64,000 nucleotides of DNA from Haloplanus sp042216725 (GTDB lineage: Archaea; Halobacteriota; Halobacteria; Halobacteriales; Haloferacaceae): contig JBDGTP010000034.1 in assembly GCA_042216725.1 (NCBI GenBank), positions 16,607-80,606 of the forward strand, read 5' to 3'. The notes beneath the pieces were generated by a model that made no database searches, had not been told where the DNA came from, and saw nothing but the letters and a program-made list of their open reading frames with translations. Every line of letters begins with the position of its first letter. Positions within the stretch are counted from its first letter, which is position 1. A program made the position numbers and the translations under genes. This document shows positions 49,098-57,972 of the stretch, one piece after another.

Positions 49098-49222
49098 ACG
49101 GGTGTGAACGGCGCGGAGACGGATAATAGGGTCGCCGCGGCGGCCGAAATCGTCCGGTCGTCCACTGACAGCCGGCTCGGGCGGGTGATCGTGGGGACTG
49201 CCGATATCCCGGCGTCCGACCG

Positions 49223-49801
49223 TCACGTCTCGACAGCCGGCGCATCGCGCGCGTCGGTCCGCCGATCCGCCACCGCCCCGCGCACACCCCGAACGACGAA
49301 CGTCGCCTCGGCCGTGCCGTCCGGCCCCCGGACGACCACGTCGACGGCAACGGCGACGAGGGCGGTGTCGTTCGCCCGAGTCTGTGTGACGACGCCGTCG
49401 GTGACGACGCAGTCGCCGAAGACGCGGTCGGGGCCGCGGGGACAGGCGACGCCGGCCCACCGGGTCGCCGCGGTGTCGTTGCGGTCGACGGTGACGGTAA
49501 CATCCCGGCGCGAGCCGGTGGCTTCGACGTGGTCGACGGCGGGCCGGAGGCGGTCGGCGACCGTCGCTGCGACGGCCCTGTGGCGGTCGGCGCCGGTTTC
49601 GTTGGCCAGCGCGACCGTCGTCTCGGCGACCGACCGTTCGAGCACTCGCTTGGCGTCGGTGATGGTCGTCCGTTCGACGGCCGGATCGGCCGTCACGCTC
49701 CCCGCGCCGAGTTGGGCGTACGCGAGGAGCATCGGCACGAGGGCGGTGACGACGACGGCCGCCGCGAGGAGGACGAGCTGGCCGCGGCGACGCCGGCTCA
49801 T
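49223..49801 (-). CDS. Type IV pilus operon protein 6 (pilin-like, DUF7261-like)
   Basis: This is a 192-residue protein. A short basic N-terminus (MSRRRRGQ) precedes a single hydrophobic segment LVLLAAAVVVTALVPMLLAY, the arrangement of archaeal pilin-like proteins cleaved near the RGQ site. The rest is an extracytoplasmic Thr/Val/Asp-rich domain with two Cys (GVACPRGPDRVFGDC) able to form a disulfide. ATG 49801 overlaps the previous gene (ATGA). It is last of six coupled genes following PilC. The family number is from memory. Confidence 0.8.
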   Translation of the reverse strand: MSRRRRGQLVLLAAAVVVTALVPMLLAYAQLGAGSVTADPAVERTTITDAKRVLERSVAETTVALANETGADRHRAVAATVADRLRPAVDHVEATGSRRDVTVTVDRNDTAATRWAGVACPRGPDRVFGDCVVTDGVVTQTRANDTALVAVAVDVVVRGPDGTAEATFVVRGVRGAVADRRTDARDAPAVET

Positions 49802-50202
49802 CCGTACCACACCCGAACGGTCACCGGGCCGTACCGCGTCGGAACCGTCGTCGAGCCGACGGTGGCGCTCGGCGGGCGCGGGTAGCCGAGCGTACCGTGG
49901 GGCGTTCGCACCTGAAACGCCACGTCCGAAGGGAGCAAGCGTGCGATCCGCTCGCGGATCGGCTGGCGAATCCGAGCGAACGACGCCGGGGAACGAGCGA
50001 GTGCGACCAGCCGGGAGTCGTGTCCGGCGTCCGTCGGCTCCGAGCCGAGGACGCTCGCCGCGTCCCGTGCCAGCGCGTCGAGCTCCGGCTCCGGCGACGG
50101 CGTCGTGGCCGCACCGACGGCGAACCCCGCGGCGACGCCGACGACGAGGACGACGCCGATAGCGGCCTCGACGACCGACAGCGAGAGCTGCCCCCTACGC
50201 AT
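49798..50202 (-). CDS. Type IV pilus operon protein 5 (pilin-like, DUF7262-like)
   Basis: This is a 134-residue protein beginning MRRGQLSLSVVEAAIGVVLV: a basic start with a hydrophobic helix like a class III signal. The exterior part is small and beta-rich, ending PTRYGPVTVRVWYG. It overlaps genes on both sides. It is probably a minor pilin or assembly factor for the pilus encoded here. Confidence 0.8.
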   Translation of the reverse strand: MRRGQLSLSVVEAAIGVVLVVGVAAGFAVGAATTPSPEPELDALARDAASVLGSEPTDAGHDSRLVALARSPASFARIRQPIRERIARLLPSDVAFQVRTPHGTLGYPRPPSATVGSTTVPTRYGPVTVRVWYG

Positions 50203-50866
50203 CGACGGTCACCGTCAACGTCCGTGAGGTGGTGAGTCGCGGTCGATACGTCACCGTCAGCCGCCCGGTGGCGTTCCCCCCCGCGTCGACCCGGAGCGTC
50301 GTCGGTTCGTAGCGGGCGAGGTGGACGGTCGCCGGTGTGTCGAGGCCCCCGCCGTCGTAGAGGACGACGCGCCCGTTCGCACGGACGGTTCGGACAGTGG
50401 TGTTCGGCCCGGCGTCGACCCGGACAGTCGCCCGAGCGACGCCCCGAGGAACCTGTGCGACCGACGACCGGCTGAGGTTGGCCGCGACCTGGGCCGGCGC
50501 CGCTCTGGAGACGACGACCACCGAACGCCGAACGGTCGCCCCGCCGCCCGGCGCGCCGCGTTCGACCACCACCTCGCCGTCGAGGGCGACGCGAACGTCA
50601 CCCGACCGGGCAGGCGGGGCGATGTCGGCGAGCCGGCTCGCGTTCAGGTCGTCCAGTGTCGAGGCGTTGAGCGCGTTCGACCGAACCGTCGTCGGGGCGT
50701 CGGTGGCGACCAGACGGTCGGCGACTGCGGTCGCGGCGTGGCGTTCGAGCGGTTCGCGGTCGGCGTCGGCGAGCGCCGCGTCCGCGATGGTGACGCCCAC
50801 GACTGTCGCGCTGGTCAGCAGGACGAGCGCGACTACGAGCGCCGCCAGATTGGCTTGCCCTCTCAC
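50195..50866 (-). CDS. Type IV pilus operon protein 4 (pilin-like, DUF7263-like)
   Basis: This is a 223-residue protein: MRGQANLAALVVALVLLTSA, a pilin-type hydrophobic N-terminus, then a long Val/Arg/Thr-rich extracellular domain (VRVALDGEVVVERGAPGGGA, later VTYRPRLTTSRTLTVTVDA) with NAS/NLS/NTT glycosylation-like sites. It overlaps the flanking genes by 4 and 8 bases. Likely a minor pilin; no enzymatic motif. Confidence 0.8.
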   Translation of the reverse strand: MRGQANLAALVVALVLLTSATVVGVTIADAALADADREPLERHAATAVADRLVATDAPTTVRSNALNASTLDDLNASRLADIAPPARSGDVRVALDGEVVVERGAPGGGATVRRSVVVVSRAAPAQVAANLSRSSVAQVPRGVARATVRVDAGPNTTVRTVRANGRVVLYDGGGLDTPATVHLARYEPTTLRVDAGGNATGRLTVTYRPRLTTSRTLTVTVDA

Positions 50867-51300
50867 CCGAGGATCACCCGGACTCCGTCGGCGTCGCTCC
50901 GCACCCGGACGACGGCCCGGTCGTCGCTCTCCCAGACGCCCTCGACGGCGACGACACGGCGGGGAAGCGCCAGACGGACGCGGCCCGAGACCGCGGGATC
51001 GGGGTGATCGAGGACGAGCGTGCGGTTCTCGGCCCGAATCCGATAGGTTGCTCGGTCGATGGTCGCGGGCAGGTCGACGGTACGAGTCACGTCGACGGCG
51101 GTACTCGGCGGGGGGACGGCCGTCTCGACCCGGTCGGCGGCCGTCGCGAGCGTGCGGTCGCTCATCTCAGCCCCGGTCGCGGTTCGATAGTCGGGCAGGA
51201 CGCCGCCGTGGAGCGTGGTCACCAGCGCGCCGACGTAGAGCAGGACGATGGCGGCTTCGAGCGTCTTGCCGACGACGGGCGTGAGGCCGCGATCCGTCAC
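50863..51300 (-). CDS. Type IV pilus operon protein 3 (pilin-like, DUF7266-like)
   Basis: This is a 145-residue protein: MTDRGLTPVVGKTLEAAIVL, with an archaeal pilin-like RGLTPVVG start and hydrophobic helix VLLYVGALVTTLHGG, followed by a beta-rich domain. RGLTPV-type starts are shared with archaellin/pilin precursors. Overlaps of 4 bases on both sides show operon structure. Confidence 0.8.
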   Translation of the reverse strand: MTDRGLTPVVGKTLEAAIVLLYVGALVTTLHGGVLPDYRTATGAEMSDRTLATAADRVETAVPPPSTAVDVTRTVDLPATIDRATYRIRAENRTLVLDHPDPAVSGRVRLALPRRVVAVEGVWESDDRAVVRVRSDADGVRVILG

Positions 51301-51998
51301 CGCCCCACCTCCAGGTTCAGGTCGTGGACGAACACGTACACGTCGCGAACGGCGGGGAAGCGCGCGACGACGCTGGGGACGCCGTCGTCGTCGAAGGAGT
51401 CGCGGGTGGTCGTGGCGCCGAGCGCCCCGAACCGGCGCTCCCAGACGCCGGGCGTGCGCGTCTCGACGGCGAGACCGTATCCGTCGCCGGACAGGTGGCG
51501 TCGGTCGTGGGTCACGTTCGTCCGGAGCGTGACGGTCGCGTCGCCGCCCACGGCGACGCCGGACGCTCCGAGGACGGGCACGCCCACGAAGAGCGTCCGT
51601 TCACGGGTCGCTATCGACGGTTCGCCGGAGAGCCGGGAGCCGTTGCCGGCGCTCCGAACCGTCGCGCCGGCGACGTAGCGAACCCGTCGGTCGCCGGCGG
51701 CGTAGACGAGGCCGCCGACCGACTGCTCGACCACCGGATCGGAGCCGTCGAGGACGCGGAGCGAGCGGTCGACGGTTCGGAGCCGTCCCTCGGCGAGCGG
51801 GAGGCGGCGCTCGTGGCGGCCGCTCCGCTCCGGGTCGAGGGCGGCGTCCATCGTCGCCGCGACGCGTCGTTCCTCCGCGGCGTTCGCGCTCTCCTCGACG
51901 AGGGAGCCGACCACGACGGTGAGCGCGGAGAGGCTCACGACCGTCAGCGCCAACAGGATGGCGACGCCGATGATCGTCGACTGGGCCCGTGTGGTCAT
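51297..51998 (-). CDS. Type IV pilus operon protein 2 (pilin-like, DUF7289-like)
   Basis: This is a 233-residue protein with N-terminus MTTRAQSTIIGVAILLALTV, a typical archaeal pilin-type signal (basic, then AQSTIIGVAILLAL), and a large extracellular part including VEQSVGGLVYAAGDRRVRYV and the ending DVYVFVHDLNLEVGR. ATG 51998 overlaps the pilC stop (ATGA). It may be a major or minor pilin-like subunit. Confidence 0.82.
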   Translation of the reverse strand: MTTRAQSTIIGVAILLALTVVSLSALTVVVGSLVEESANAAEERRVAATMDAALDPERSGRHERRLPLAEGRLRTVDRSLRVLDGSDPVVEQSVGGLVYAAGDRRVRYVAGATVRSAGNGSRLSGEPSIATRERTLFVGVPVLGASGVAVGGDATVTLRTNVTHDRRHLSGDGYGLAVETRTPGVWERRFGALGATTTRDSFDDDGVPSVVARFPAVRDVYVFVHDLNLEVGR

Positions 51999-53968
51999 AT
52001 CATCCCCACCCCGGCGAAGACGGCGTGACAGACGACGACGAGCGCTCCGGAGTGGAGAAGCGCCTCGTAGCGGCCGCGGCTGGCGGTGCCGGCGAACCAT
52101 CCGGACGCCAGCATCGTCGCCTGCGTGACGACGTAGAGCCGGTACCGCTCCCGCGCCAGGTCGATAGCCGACCCTTCGATCACGGTGCCGCCGACGCCCT
52201 GCACCGAGGCGAGTTGCTCGAACCCGTCGAAGACGTGGATGCCGACGGCGACGGCGATGCCGACGACGAGCAGTGCGGTCGTCCACCCGACGGCGACGTA
52301 CGCCAGCAGGTTGGCCCGAAGCTGGCGTTTCTCGTGGTACAGCCGACCGATTTCGGTCTGGAGCGTATCGAAGACGGTACCCGCATCGCTCCCGGCATCG
52401 AGTGCACCGGTCACGAGGCCGACCGTCTGTTCGGCCAGCGGCGTGCCGACGGCGTCGACGAACCGTTCCAGCGCCGCGGTGCGGACGTTCTCGTCGACGG
52501 CCGTCTCCGGCGTCGTAAAACTCAGATTGAGGGCGAGGTCGGCCACGTCGGGATCGAGCGGGCCGAAATCCACGTCGCGAGCGACGAGTTCCACCGCCCG
52601 CGGGAAGGGACGGCCGAGGTTGACGTGACCCGAGACGGCGTGGACGAAGTCCTTGATCTCGCGATCCTTGGCGTCGTCGAGGCGGGCACGGCGGACGCCG
52701 ACGGCGCCGACCGGGAGGGCGTAGGCGGCGTAGCTCAGGAGGGCGATGTCCGCGAGCGGGGTGCCCACGGCGCGGAGCGTCGCGGCGGCGACGAGCGCCG
52801 GAACGACGGCGACGACGGCGGCGCTGGCGGGGTTGTGGGCCGCCGTCGCGAGCGTCGCGAGCACGCCTCTCGGCCGACGGTAGTGGACGGTCTGTCCGGG
52901 CGGCCGGAGACCGCCAACGACGATGCTCGCGCCGACGCCGAGGACGAGGACGAACGCGGCGCTGGTGTAGATGACGACGGCACGGACGCTCGTCGACCCG
53001 AACGGCGTCGTGACCGGGTCGGAGAGCCCCGGGGAGATGACCGCGAGGACGGTCAGGACGATCACCAGAAGCGTCGGCAACACCAGCAACACCATGAACA
53101 CCTCGGAGAGGAGTTCGAGCAGGCCGGCCGCGCGCTGGCGAGCGCGATCCTGCCGGTGAGCGAGCATCCGGCTCTCCATCCGGAGGTAGTTGGCGAGTTC
53201 CGCCTCACCCTGCTGGGCGTGTTCGCTGAACTTCAGGAGGAAGGGGGCGAGGAGTTCCCGCGAGGGTGTGTCCCGGGCGATGCGCCGGAGCCCCTCGTGG
53301 AGACTCCCCGTGAGCGAGGCGGTGTTCAGCACGTTCCGGATCGACACCGCCGTCGCGCCGTAGGGTTCGGTGTCGGCCACCTTCCGGAGCATCGACCGGT
53401 GGCCGTCGCTCCCGGAAGAGAGGACGTGCAGGTAGCGAACCGCGCCGGGAAGGGTGCGTTCGATATCGTTCCGGCGTGCGCTCGCCAGCCAGCGGAGATA
53501 CTGACCACCGAATCGGACGGTCGCGGCTTTGGCGAGGCCGCCGAGAGCGACGCCGGCAGCCCCAACCGCGACCGTCGTAGACGGCGTCGACAGGCCGAGG
53601 CGAGCGAGCGATAACGCCTCGCCGACGGCCGGCATCGGCACCGTGTCACCCAGCGCCACCCCGACGGCGACCGCCGGGAGCGTCACCAGGAGCGCGACGG
53701 CCCAGGAGAGGCCGTAGACGCGAGCGAGATACACGTCGAAGCTGAGTCGGAGATCCGTCCCACGGTAGCGTTTGCGATCCCGGACGTGCCGGCGGTCGTC
53801 GGCGTGGCGGGCGAAGAGGGCGTACAGCATCCGGTCGAGCGAGGGTCGGTAGTCGGCCGGCTGGCTAGGCGGTGCCCCCGCAGTGGTGACGGCACTCGGG
53901 GGCGACACGTCCCGGCCGTCCGACGGCGTCGACGCCTCGCCGGCGTCGGCGTGTCGCTCCTCGGTCAC
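51995..53968 (-). CDS. Type II/IV secretion system F-domain protein PilC (TadC/FlaJ-like)
   Basis: This is a roughly 657-residue polytopic protein with two T2SSF modules: RTLPGAVRYLHVLSSGSDGH and LRRIARDTPSRELLAPFLLK in the first, then DFVHAVSGHVNLGRPFPRAV and GTVFDTLQTEIGRLYHEKRQ in the second, each before membrane helices. It is the membrane platform for pilus assembly, powered by a PilB-type ATPase normally encoded just upstream. GTG 53968 (MTEERHADAGEAS) was chosen because it overlaps the stop of a small ORF (GTGA). No PilB gene is present here. Confidence 0.88.
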   Translation of the reverse strand: MTEERHADAGEASTPSDGRDVSPPSAVTTAGAPPSQPADYRPSLDRMLYALFARHADDRRHVRDRKRYRGTDLRLSFDVYLARVYGLSWAVALLVTLPAVAVGVALGDTVPMPAVGEALSLARLGLSTPSTTVAVGAAGVALGGLAKAATVRFGGQYLRWLASARRNDIERTLPGAVRYLHVLSSGSDGHRSMLRKVADTEPYGATAVSIRNVLNTASLTGSLHEGLRRIARDTPSRELLAPFLLKFSEHAQQGEAELANYLRMESRMLAHRQDRARQRAAGLLELLSEVFMVLLVLPTLLVIVLTVLAVISPGLSDPVTTPFGSTSVRAVVIYTSAAFVLVLGVGASIVVGGLRPPGQTVHYRRPRGVLATLATAAHNPASAAVVAVVPALVAAATLRAVGTPLADIALLSYAAYALPVGAVGVRRARLDDAKDREIKDFVHAVSGHVNLGRPFPRAVELVARDVDFGPLDPDVADLALNLSFTTPETAVDENVRTAALERFVDAVGTPLAEQTVGLVTGALDAGSDAGTVFDTLQTEIGRLYHEKRQLRANLLAYVAVGWTTALLVVGIAVAVGIHVFDGFEQLASVQGVGGTVIEGSAIDLARERYRLYVVTQATMLASGWFAGTASRGRYEALLHSGALVVVCHAVFAGVGMI

Positions 53969-54090
53969 GCGCGTCCTCCGGGCGGCCGAACCCGGCCGAG
54001 CGGTCGGTCGTCTGACGGGAACGGCGGGCACGTCGAGCGAGCGCCGACGGGGTCGCCCGCGACCACGACGCCCCGCATCCGGTGTGACAT
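53965..54090 (-). CDS. Leaderless 41-residue ORF in the place of PilB
   Basis: This ORF reads MSHRMRGVVVAGDPVGARST, then CPPFPSDDRPLGRVRPPGGR A, with its TGA overlapping the GTG start of pilC (GTGA). A strong TATA box lies about 26 nt before its ATG. This is the position where haloarchaeal operons usually carry the PilB ATPase. The ORF is too small for an ATPase and has no Walker motif; it may be the fused ends left by an internal deletion, or a leader peptide that couples translation to pilC. Confidence 0.45.
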   Translation of the reverse strand: MSHRMRGVVVAGDPVGARSTCPPFPSDDRPLGRVRPPGGRA

Positions 54091-54110
54091 GGGGCGAGAT
54101 GTCGCTCGAT

Positions 54111-54120
54111 CATATATAAA
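54111..54120 (-). promoter_or_regulatory. Strong TATA box of the pilus operon
   Basis: The minus strand reads TTTATATATG across 54120-54111. Its centre is about 26 bases before the ATG at 54090, so transcription should start at or beside that ATG. It is the best promoter match in the region and supports reading the small ORF before pilC as transcribed. Confidence 0.7.
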
Positions 54121-54153
54121 CGTTGGACGGGGGTTCTCAAATCTGATTCCGGG

Positions 54154-54187
54154 GCGGCGGCTGCGCCGACCCGGCGGCTGCGCCGAC
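54154..54187. repeat. 17-bp tandem repeat between the pilus operon and USP-like gene
   Basis: GCGGCGGCTGCGCCGAC (54154-54170) is followed at once by CCGGCGGCTGCGCCGAC (54171-54187), differing only in the first base. It lies between two divergent genes. Each unit contains GGCGGCTGCGCC, itself nearly palindromic. Confidence 0.75.
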
Positions 54188-54245
54188 GGAGCCGTGATCC
54201 GCAGCAAGCCGATACTATAAGACAGCGCCCGCCGAAACACGCCGC

Positions 54246-54695
54246 GTGACGCTACTGGTTCCATTCGACGGCTCGGCGCTCTCGGAGACGGCCTTGAAGC
54301 GGGCGTGTGAGTTCGGCGCCTATCGAGACGAAGACGTGGTCGCGCTGACAGTCGTCCCCGACGACGCATCGTTCGCACAGGAGCGTGGCTGGATCGACGC
54401 CGGCGACGCCTACCGTCCCGACGAACTCTGTCTGCAGTTCGAAGAGCGGGTGAAAGCCATCGACGAGGCAGTCGAGTTCCGGTGTGAACGGCCGGGCGAG
54501 AGCGAAGTCGAGACGGCGACGGCAGTCGACAACGTCACCCGGACGATCCGGACGGTCGCCGAGACCCTCGACGTGTCGATCATCTTCGTCGGGAGCGAGA
54601 ACGCGGGGCGCGTGTCGACGCCGGTGACGAGCGTGGGCGATCCGCTCTCGACCGATCCACGCTACGACGTGCATATCGTTCGCCACGCCGAGTGA
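54246..54695 (+). CDS. Universal stress protein-like protein
   Basis: This is a 149-residue UspA-like alpha/beta protein: TLLVPFDGSALSETALKRAC at the N-terminus, VVALTVVPDDASF, and at the end VSIIFVGSENAGRVSTPVTS. The C-terminal glycine-rich ATP-binding loop of canonical USPs (G-x2-G-x9-G-S) is poorly conserved, so it may not bind ATP. Start GTG 54246 sits right at the conserved beta-1. Role unknown; possibly stress signalling. Confidence 0.8.
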   Translation: MTLLVPFDGSALSETALKRACEFGAYRDEDVVALTVVPDDASFAQERGWIDAGDAYRPDELCLQFEERVKAIDEAVEFRCERPGESEVETATAVDNVTRTIRTVAETLDVSIIFVGSENAGRVSTPVTSVGDPLSTDPRYDVHIVRHAE

Positions 54696-54774
54696 TTCGG
54701 CTCCCGTCGAAGTCGGGCGCCGTCCGGCCGAGCCGAACGGTCACGTTTTTACTCACTGATCCAAAGGGACTGGT

Positions 54775-55098
54775 ATGGCAACACGTGGATCACGGCCCCG
54801 AGACGGGGACGGTGCGCAACTTCCCCACGTCGTGCCGTTCGATCTGTCGCCACTGACTCGATTGAGTTGGGAACTCGGCTCGCGTGTGGTCGACGGAAAC
54901 GAGTCGACGGTTCACAGCCGATGGACACACGCCGGCTCGTCGTGGGCGCTGGCAGTGTTCGACGTGACGAGCGAGACGGTCGTCATGCGCGTTCGAACGC
55001 CGACAGGACGGGAGCAGTTCTACGGCGCCGCGCGGATGGATCTCTCGGCGGCAGTGCCGGAACTCGACGCCGCGCCGCGGTGGGAACGGCGGGACTGA
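54775..55098 (+). CDS. Small haloarchaeal protein of unknown function
   Basis: This is a 107-residue soluble protein: MATRGSRPRDGDGAQLPHVV, LSPLTRLSWELGSRVVDGNE, STVHSRWTHAGSSWALAVFD and REQFYGAARMDLSAAVPELD. It is beta-rich with no motif recognised. A T-rich box CGTTTTTAC at about 54743-54751 precedes the ATG by about 24-32 bases, fitting a leaderless promoter. The gap to the next gene (216 bases) has no further ORF that I can support. Confidence 0.65.
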   Translation: MATRGSRPRDGDGAQLPHVVPFDLSPLTRLSWELGSRVVDGNESTVHSRWTHAGSSWALAVFDVTSETVVMRVRTPTGREQFYGAARMDLSAAVPELDAAPRWERRD

Positions 55099-55314
55099 CG
55101 GCCGACGGGGGACACCGTAAAGCTCGCCGCGTCGGCTCGCCGGATCGGTCGGCGTCGGGAGCCGCCGTCACAGGGATCCGAGACACGTCCCAACGGTGTC
55201 ACATCCCGTGACGGACGTGCGGCGACGCAGTCCGTCGAAGGCGTTCCCCGAGGACGTGAACGCGAGCGACGAACGTCGCACCGACTAAGACGGCGGCGGT
55301 CGAATCACGCGTCG

Positions 55315-56265
55315 ATGAGCGAATCCCGTCGGACGCTTCGTATCGGCGCGGCGCAGGTCGCGGAGGTCTATCTCGACCGCGCGGCCACGATACGGAAGGA
55401 CTGCGAGTATGTCCGACGCGCCGGCGAATTGGGCCTGGATCTGCTCGTCTTCCCCGAATATCACGTCCCCGCCTCGCCCAAGTGGTTCCGGCACGATCCG
55501 GATCTAACCTTCGAGGAGTTCTACGAACGGCTGCTCGCGGAGGCGGTCACGGCCCAGAGCCCGGCGGTCGACCGGCTCACCGAGGCGGCCAGCGACGCCG
55601 ACTGTGCGGTCGTGATCGGCGTCAACTGGAAAGCGGAACCGACCGCCGGGACGCTGTACAACGCCCAACTGTATATCGACGCCGACGGCTCGCTGCTGGG
55701 CGTGCGGCGGAAACTCGTCCCGACGCTGTACGAGCGCCTCGTCCACGCCGGGGGTTCCGGCGTCGACGTGCAGGTGTTCGACGCGTCGATGGGGACGCTC
55801 GGCGGCCTGATGTGCGGAGAGCATCTGAACCATCTGCTCGCGTTCGCGCTGTTGGCCCAGGGGCAGGAACTCCACGCGGCCTCGTGGCCGCGATACGTGG
55901 GCTACGACCGCGAGGCGCTCCAGCGACTGATCGGCGTTCGCACGCGGTTTCACGCCGAGGCGGGCAAGGTGCCGACCGCGCTGGCGATGGGTACTGTGAC
56001 GGACGACCTGGCCGACGCAATCGGCGACCCCTCGTTGAGCGAGGGGCCGAGTCTCTCGGCGGTCGTCGGGCCGACGGGCGAGTATCTGGCGGGGCCGCAG
56101 TTCGACGGCGAGGGTATCGTCCACGCGGCGGTGGATCTCACCGACCGGGCACACGAACAGTCACATCACGACATCACGGGCCACTACAACCGGTTCGATA
56201 TCTTCGATCTGCACGTGGATCGGGGCGCACAAACACCGCTGTCGTTCGACGACGAGGGCGCGTGA
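55315..56265 (+). CDS. Carbon-nitrogen hydrolase (nitrilase superfamily)
   Basis: This is a 316-residue alpha-beta-beta-alpha hydrolase with Glu48 in LVFPEYHVP, Lys133 in RRKLVPTLYE and Cys167 in GGLMCGEHLNHLL, the complete Glu-Lys-Cys triad. MCGEH and the WPRYVG segment resemble nitrilase/cyanide-hydratase type rather than aliphatic amidase members, but the substrate is uncertain. ATG 55315. Given the amidases at 36-41 kb, it could add to nitrile or amide nitrogen use. Confidence 0.9.
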   Translation: MSESRRTLRIGAAQVAEVYLDRAATIRKDCEYVRRAGELGLDLLVFPEYHVPASPKWFRHDPDLTFEEFYERLLAEAVTAQSPAVDRLTEAASDADCAVVIGVNWKAEPTAGTLYNAQLYIDADGSLLGVRRKLVPTLYERLVHAGGSGVDVQVFDASMGTLGGLMCGEHLNHLLAFALLAQGQELHAASWPRYVGYDREALQRLIGVRTRFHAEAGKVPTALAMGTVTDDLADAIGDPSLSEGPSLSAVVGPTGEYLAGPQFDGEGIVHAAVDLTDRAHEQSHHDITGHYNRFDIFDLHVDRGAQTPLSFDDEGA

Positions 56266-56355
56266 CAGGAAGCAGGCGCCACCCAGCGCCCCGTTCTCAC
56301 GATTGATTTCTGCGGGCAGTAGCTATATGTCCCGAGTGCGAACGTCAGCGGAACG

Positions 56356-57972
56356 ATGAAACGACTGTCGGCGCGAACGAGCGGGACGCTGGTCGTGGGT
56401 GCCGGCGTCGTCCTCACGGCCGTTCACTTGCAGTCCGCCGTTCGACTCTGGGCCCGGCCAGCACTGGTACTGGTCGAAGCGTTCGTCCCTCTCGTGCTGT
56501 CGCTGGTGATGACGGGTGTCGGGGTGCTGATGTGGGCGGAGCGTCTGGTTCCGGAGGAGTTCGCCGGCCGGACGCTGGCGTGGGCCGCCGTCGGAACACT
56601 GGCGCTCAGTCTCGCGAGTGGGTGGCTATTCGCCGTCTTCGCTGCGCGGGGACACCCGTTTCCGACGGCGACACAGACCTGGCTCAACGCCGCCACGCTG
56701 GGTGCGCTCGTCGGCCTCCTGACCGGCGTGTACGACGCCCGCGAGCGGCGCCAGCGGCTGCGAGCGAACCAGTTGACCCGCATCAACGACACGCTCCGCA
56801 TCGCGACCCGGGAGGTGGTGAGCACCACCGACCGGAGCGAACTCGAACAGGCGGTCTGTGACCGACTGACTCAGTCGGACATCTACGACCGGGCGTGGGT
56901 CGGCCGCTACACCTCGGGAGACACCCACATCCGGCCGACAGCGTGGGCGAATCACGACGAGGACTACGTCGAGTCGCTCGAAGTCACCGTCGACCCGGAC
57001 GACCCGCTGGGACAGGGGCCGGGCGGCAAGGCGATCCGCACCGGTGAGATCCAACCCGTACAGGACGTGTTCTCGGAGCCGAGTCTGGAGCCCTGGTGGG
57101 ATCTGCTTGAGAGCCGCGGCATTGAGTCGATGGCGGTCGTTCCCCTCGTCGGCACCGACAGCGTCTACGGCTTCCTCAGCATCTACGCCAACCGCGCGAA
57201 CGTGTTCGACGCCACGGAGCAAGAGGCGCTCTCGGAACTCGGCGAGAGCATCGGCCACGCCATCGACTCGATGAGGGCTCGGGAACAGCTCGCCCAGCGG
57301 GAGCGGGAGCGGGAGCTGGCTCGCCAGAACGAACATCTCGATCAGTTCGCTAGCGTCGTCAGCCACGACCTCCGCAACCCGCTGAACGTCGCCCAGGGGA
57401 ACCTCACCCTCGCACAGGGGGAGTACGAGGACGACCGGCTGGATCGGGTGGCGGAGGCACTCGACCGGATGGACGAACTGATCGACGACGTCCTCTCGCT
57501 GGCCCGAACCGGGCGAGCGGTGAGCGAGTTCACCGCCGTCGACCTCCGCTCTGCCGCCGAGGACGCCTGGGAGACGACGGACACCGAGGGGGCGACACTC
57601 CGATTCGAGGATGCTCTCGGCACCGTCCAGGGCGACGAAAGCCGGCTCGTCCAGATGTTCGAGAACCTGTTTCGGAACGCCGTGGAACACGGGGCCGCCG
57701 ACGGGAGCGCGACCGTGACCGTCGGACGCACCGACGACGGGTTCTACGTCGAAGACGACGGCCAGGGGATTCCCGAAGCCGAACGCGAGCAGGTGTTCGA
57801 GACGGGGTATTCGACGGCCGACGGCGGCACGGGGTTCGGCCTCAATATCGTCCGGAACATCGCGGAGGCTCACGGCTGGCACATCGCCGTGACCGACGGG
57901 ACGGCAGGCGGGGCGCGCTTCGCGTTCGCGGGCGTCGAGATGGACACCGCAGCGCCCGAACGTCCCACCTGA
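56356..57972 (+). CDS. Membrane histidine kinase with GAF domain
   Basis: This is a 538-residue sensor kinase. The N-terminal part has four hydrophobic helices (about 8-130). A GAF domain (about 145-315) contains GQGPGGKAIRTGEIQPVQDV and SMAVVPLVGTDSVYGFLSIY. A HisKA domain follows with His337 in VVSHDLRNPLN, and HATPase boxes FENLFRNAVEHG, VEDDGQGIPEA and GTGFGLNIVRNIAEAHG. No receiver domain or partner regulator is adjacent, so its output is an orphan. It appears intact, unlike the kinase at 47745-48868. Confidence 0.93.
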   Translation: MKRLSARTSGTLVVGAGVVLTAVHLQSAVRLWARPALVLVEAFVPLVLSLVMTGVGVLMWAERLVPEEFAGRTLAWAAVGTLALSLASGWLFAVFAARGHPFPTATQTWLNAATLGALVGLLTGVYDARERRQRLRANQLTRINDTLRIATREVVSTTDRSELEQAVCDRLTQSDIYDRAWVGRYTSGDTHIRPTAWANHDEDYVESLEVTVDPDDPLGQGPGGKAIRTGEIQPVQDVFSEPSLEPWWDLLESRGIESMAVVPLVGTDSVYGFLSIYANRANVFDATEQEALSELGESIGHAIDSMRAREQLAQRERERELARQNEHLDQFASVVSHDLRNPLNVAQGNLTLAQGEYEDDRLDRVAEALDRMDELIDDVLSLARTGRAVSEFTAVDLRSAAEDAWETTDTEGATLRFEDALGTVQGDESRLVQMFENLFRNAVEHGAADGSATVTVGRTDDGFYVEDDGQGIPEAEREQVFETGYSTADGGTGFGLNIVRNIAEAHGWHIAVTDGTAGGARFAFAGVEMDTAAPERPT

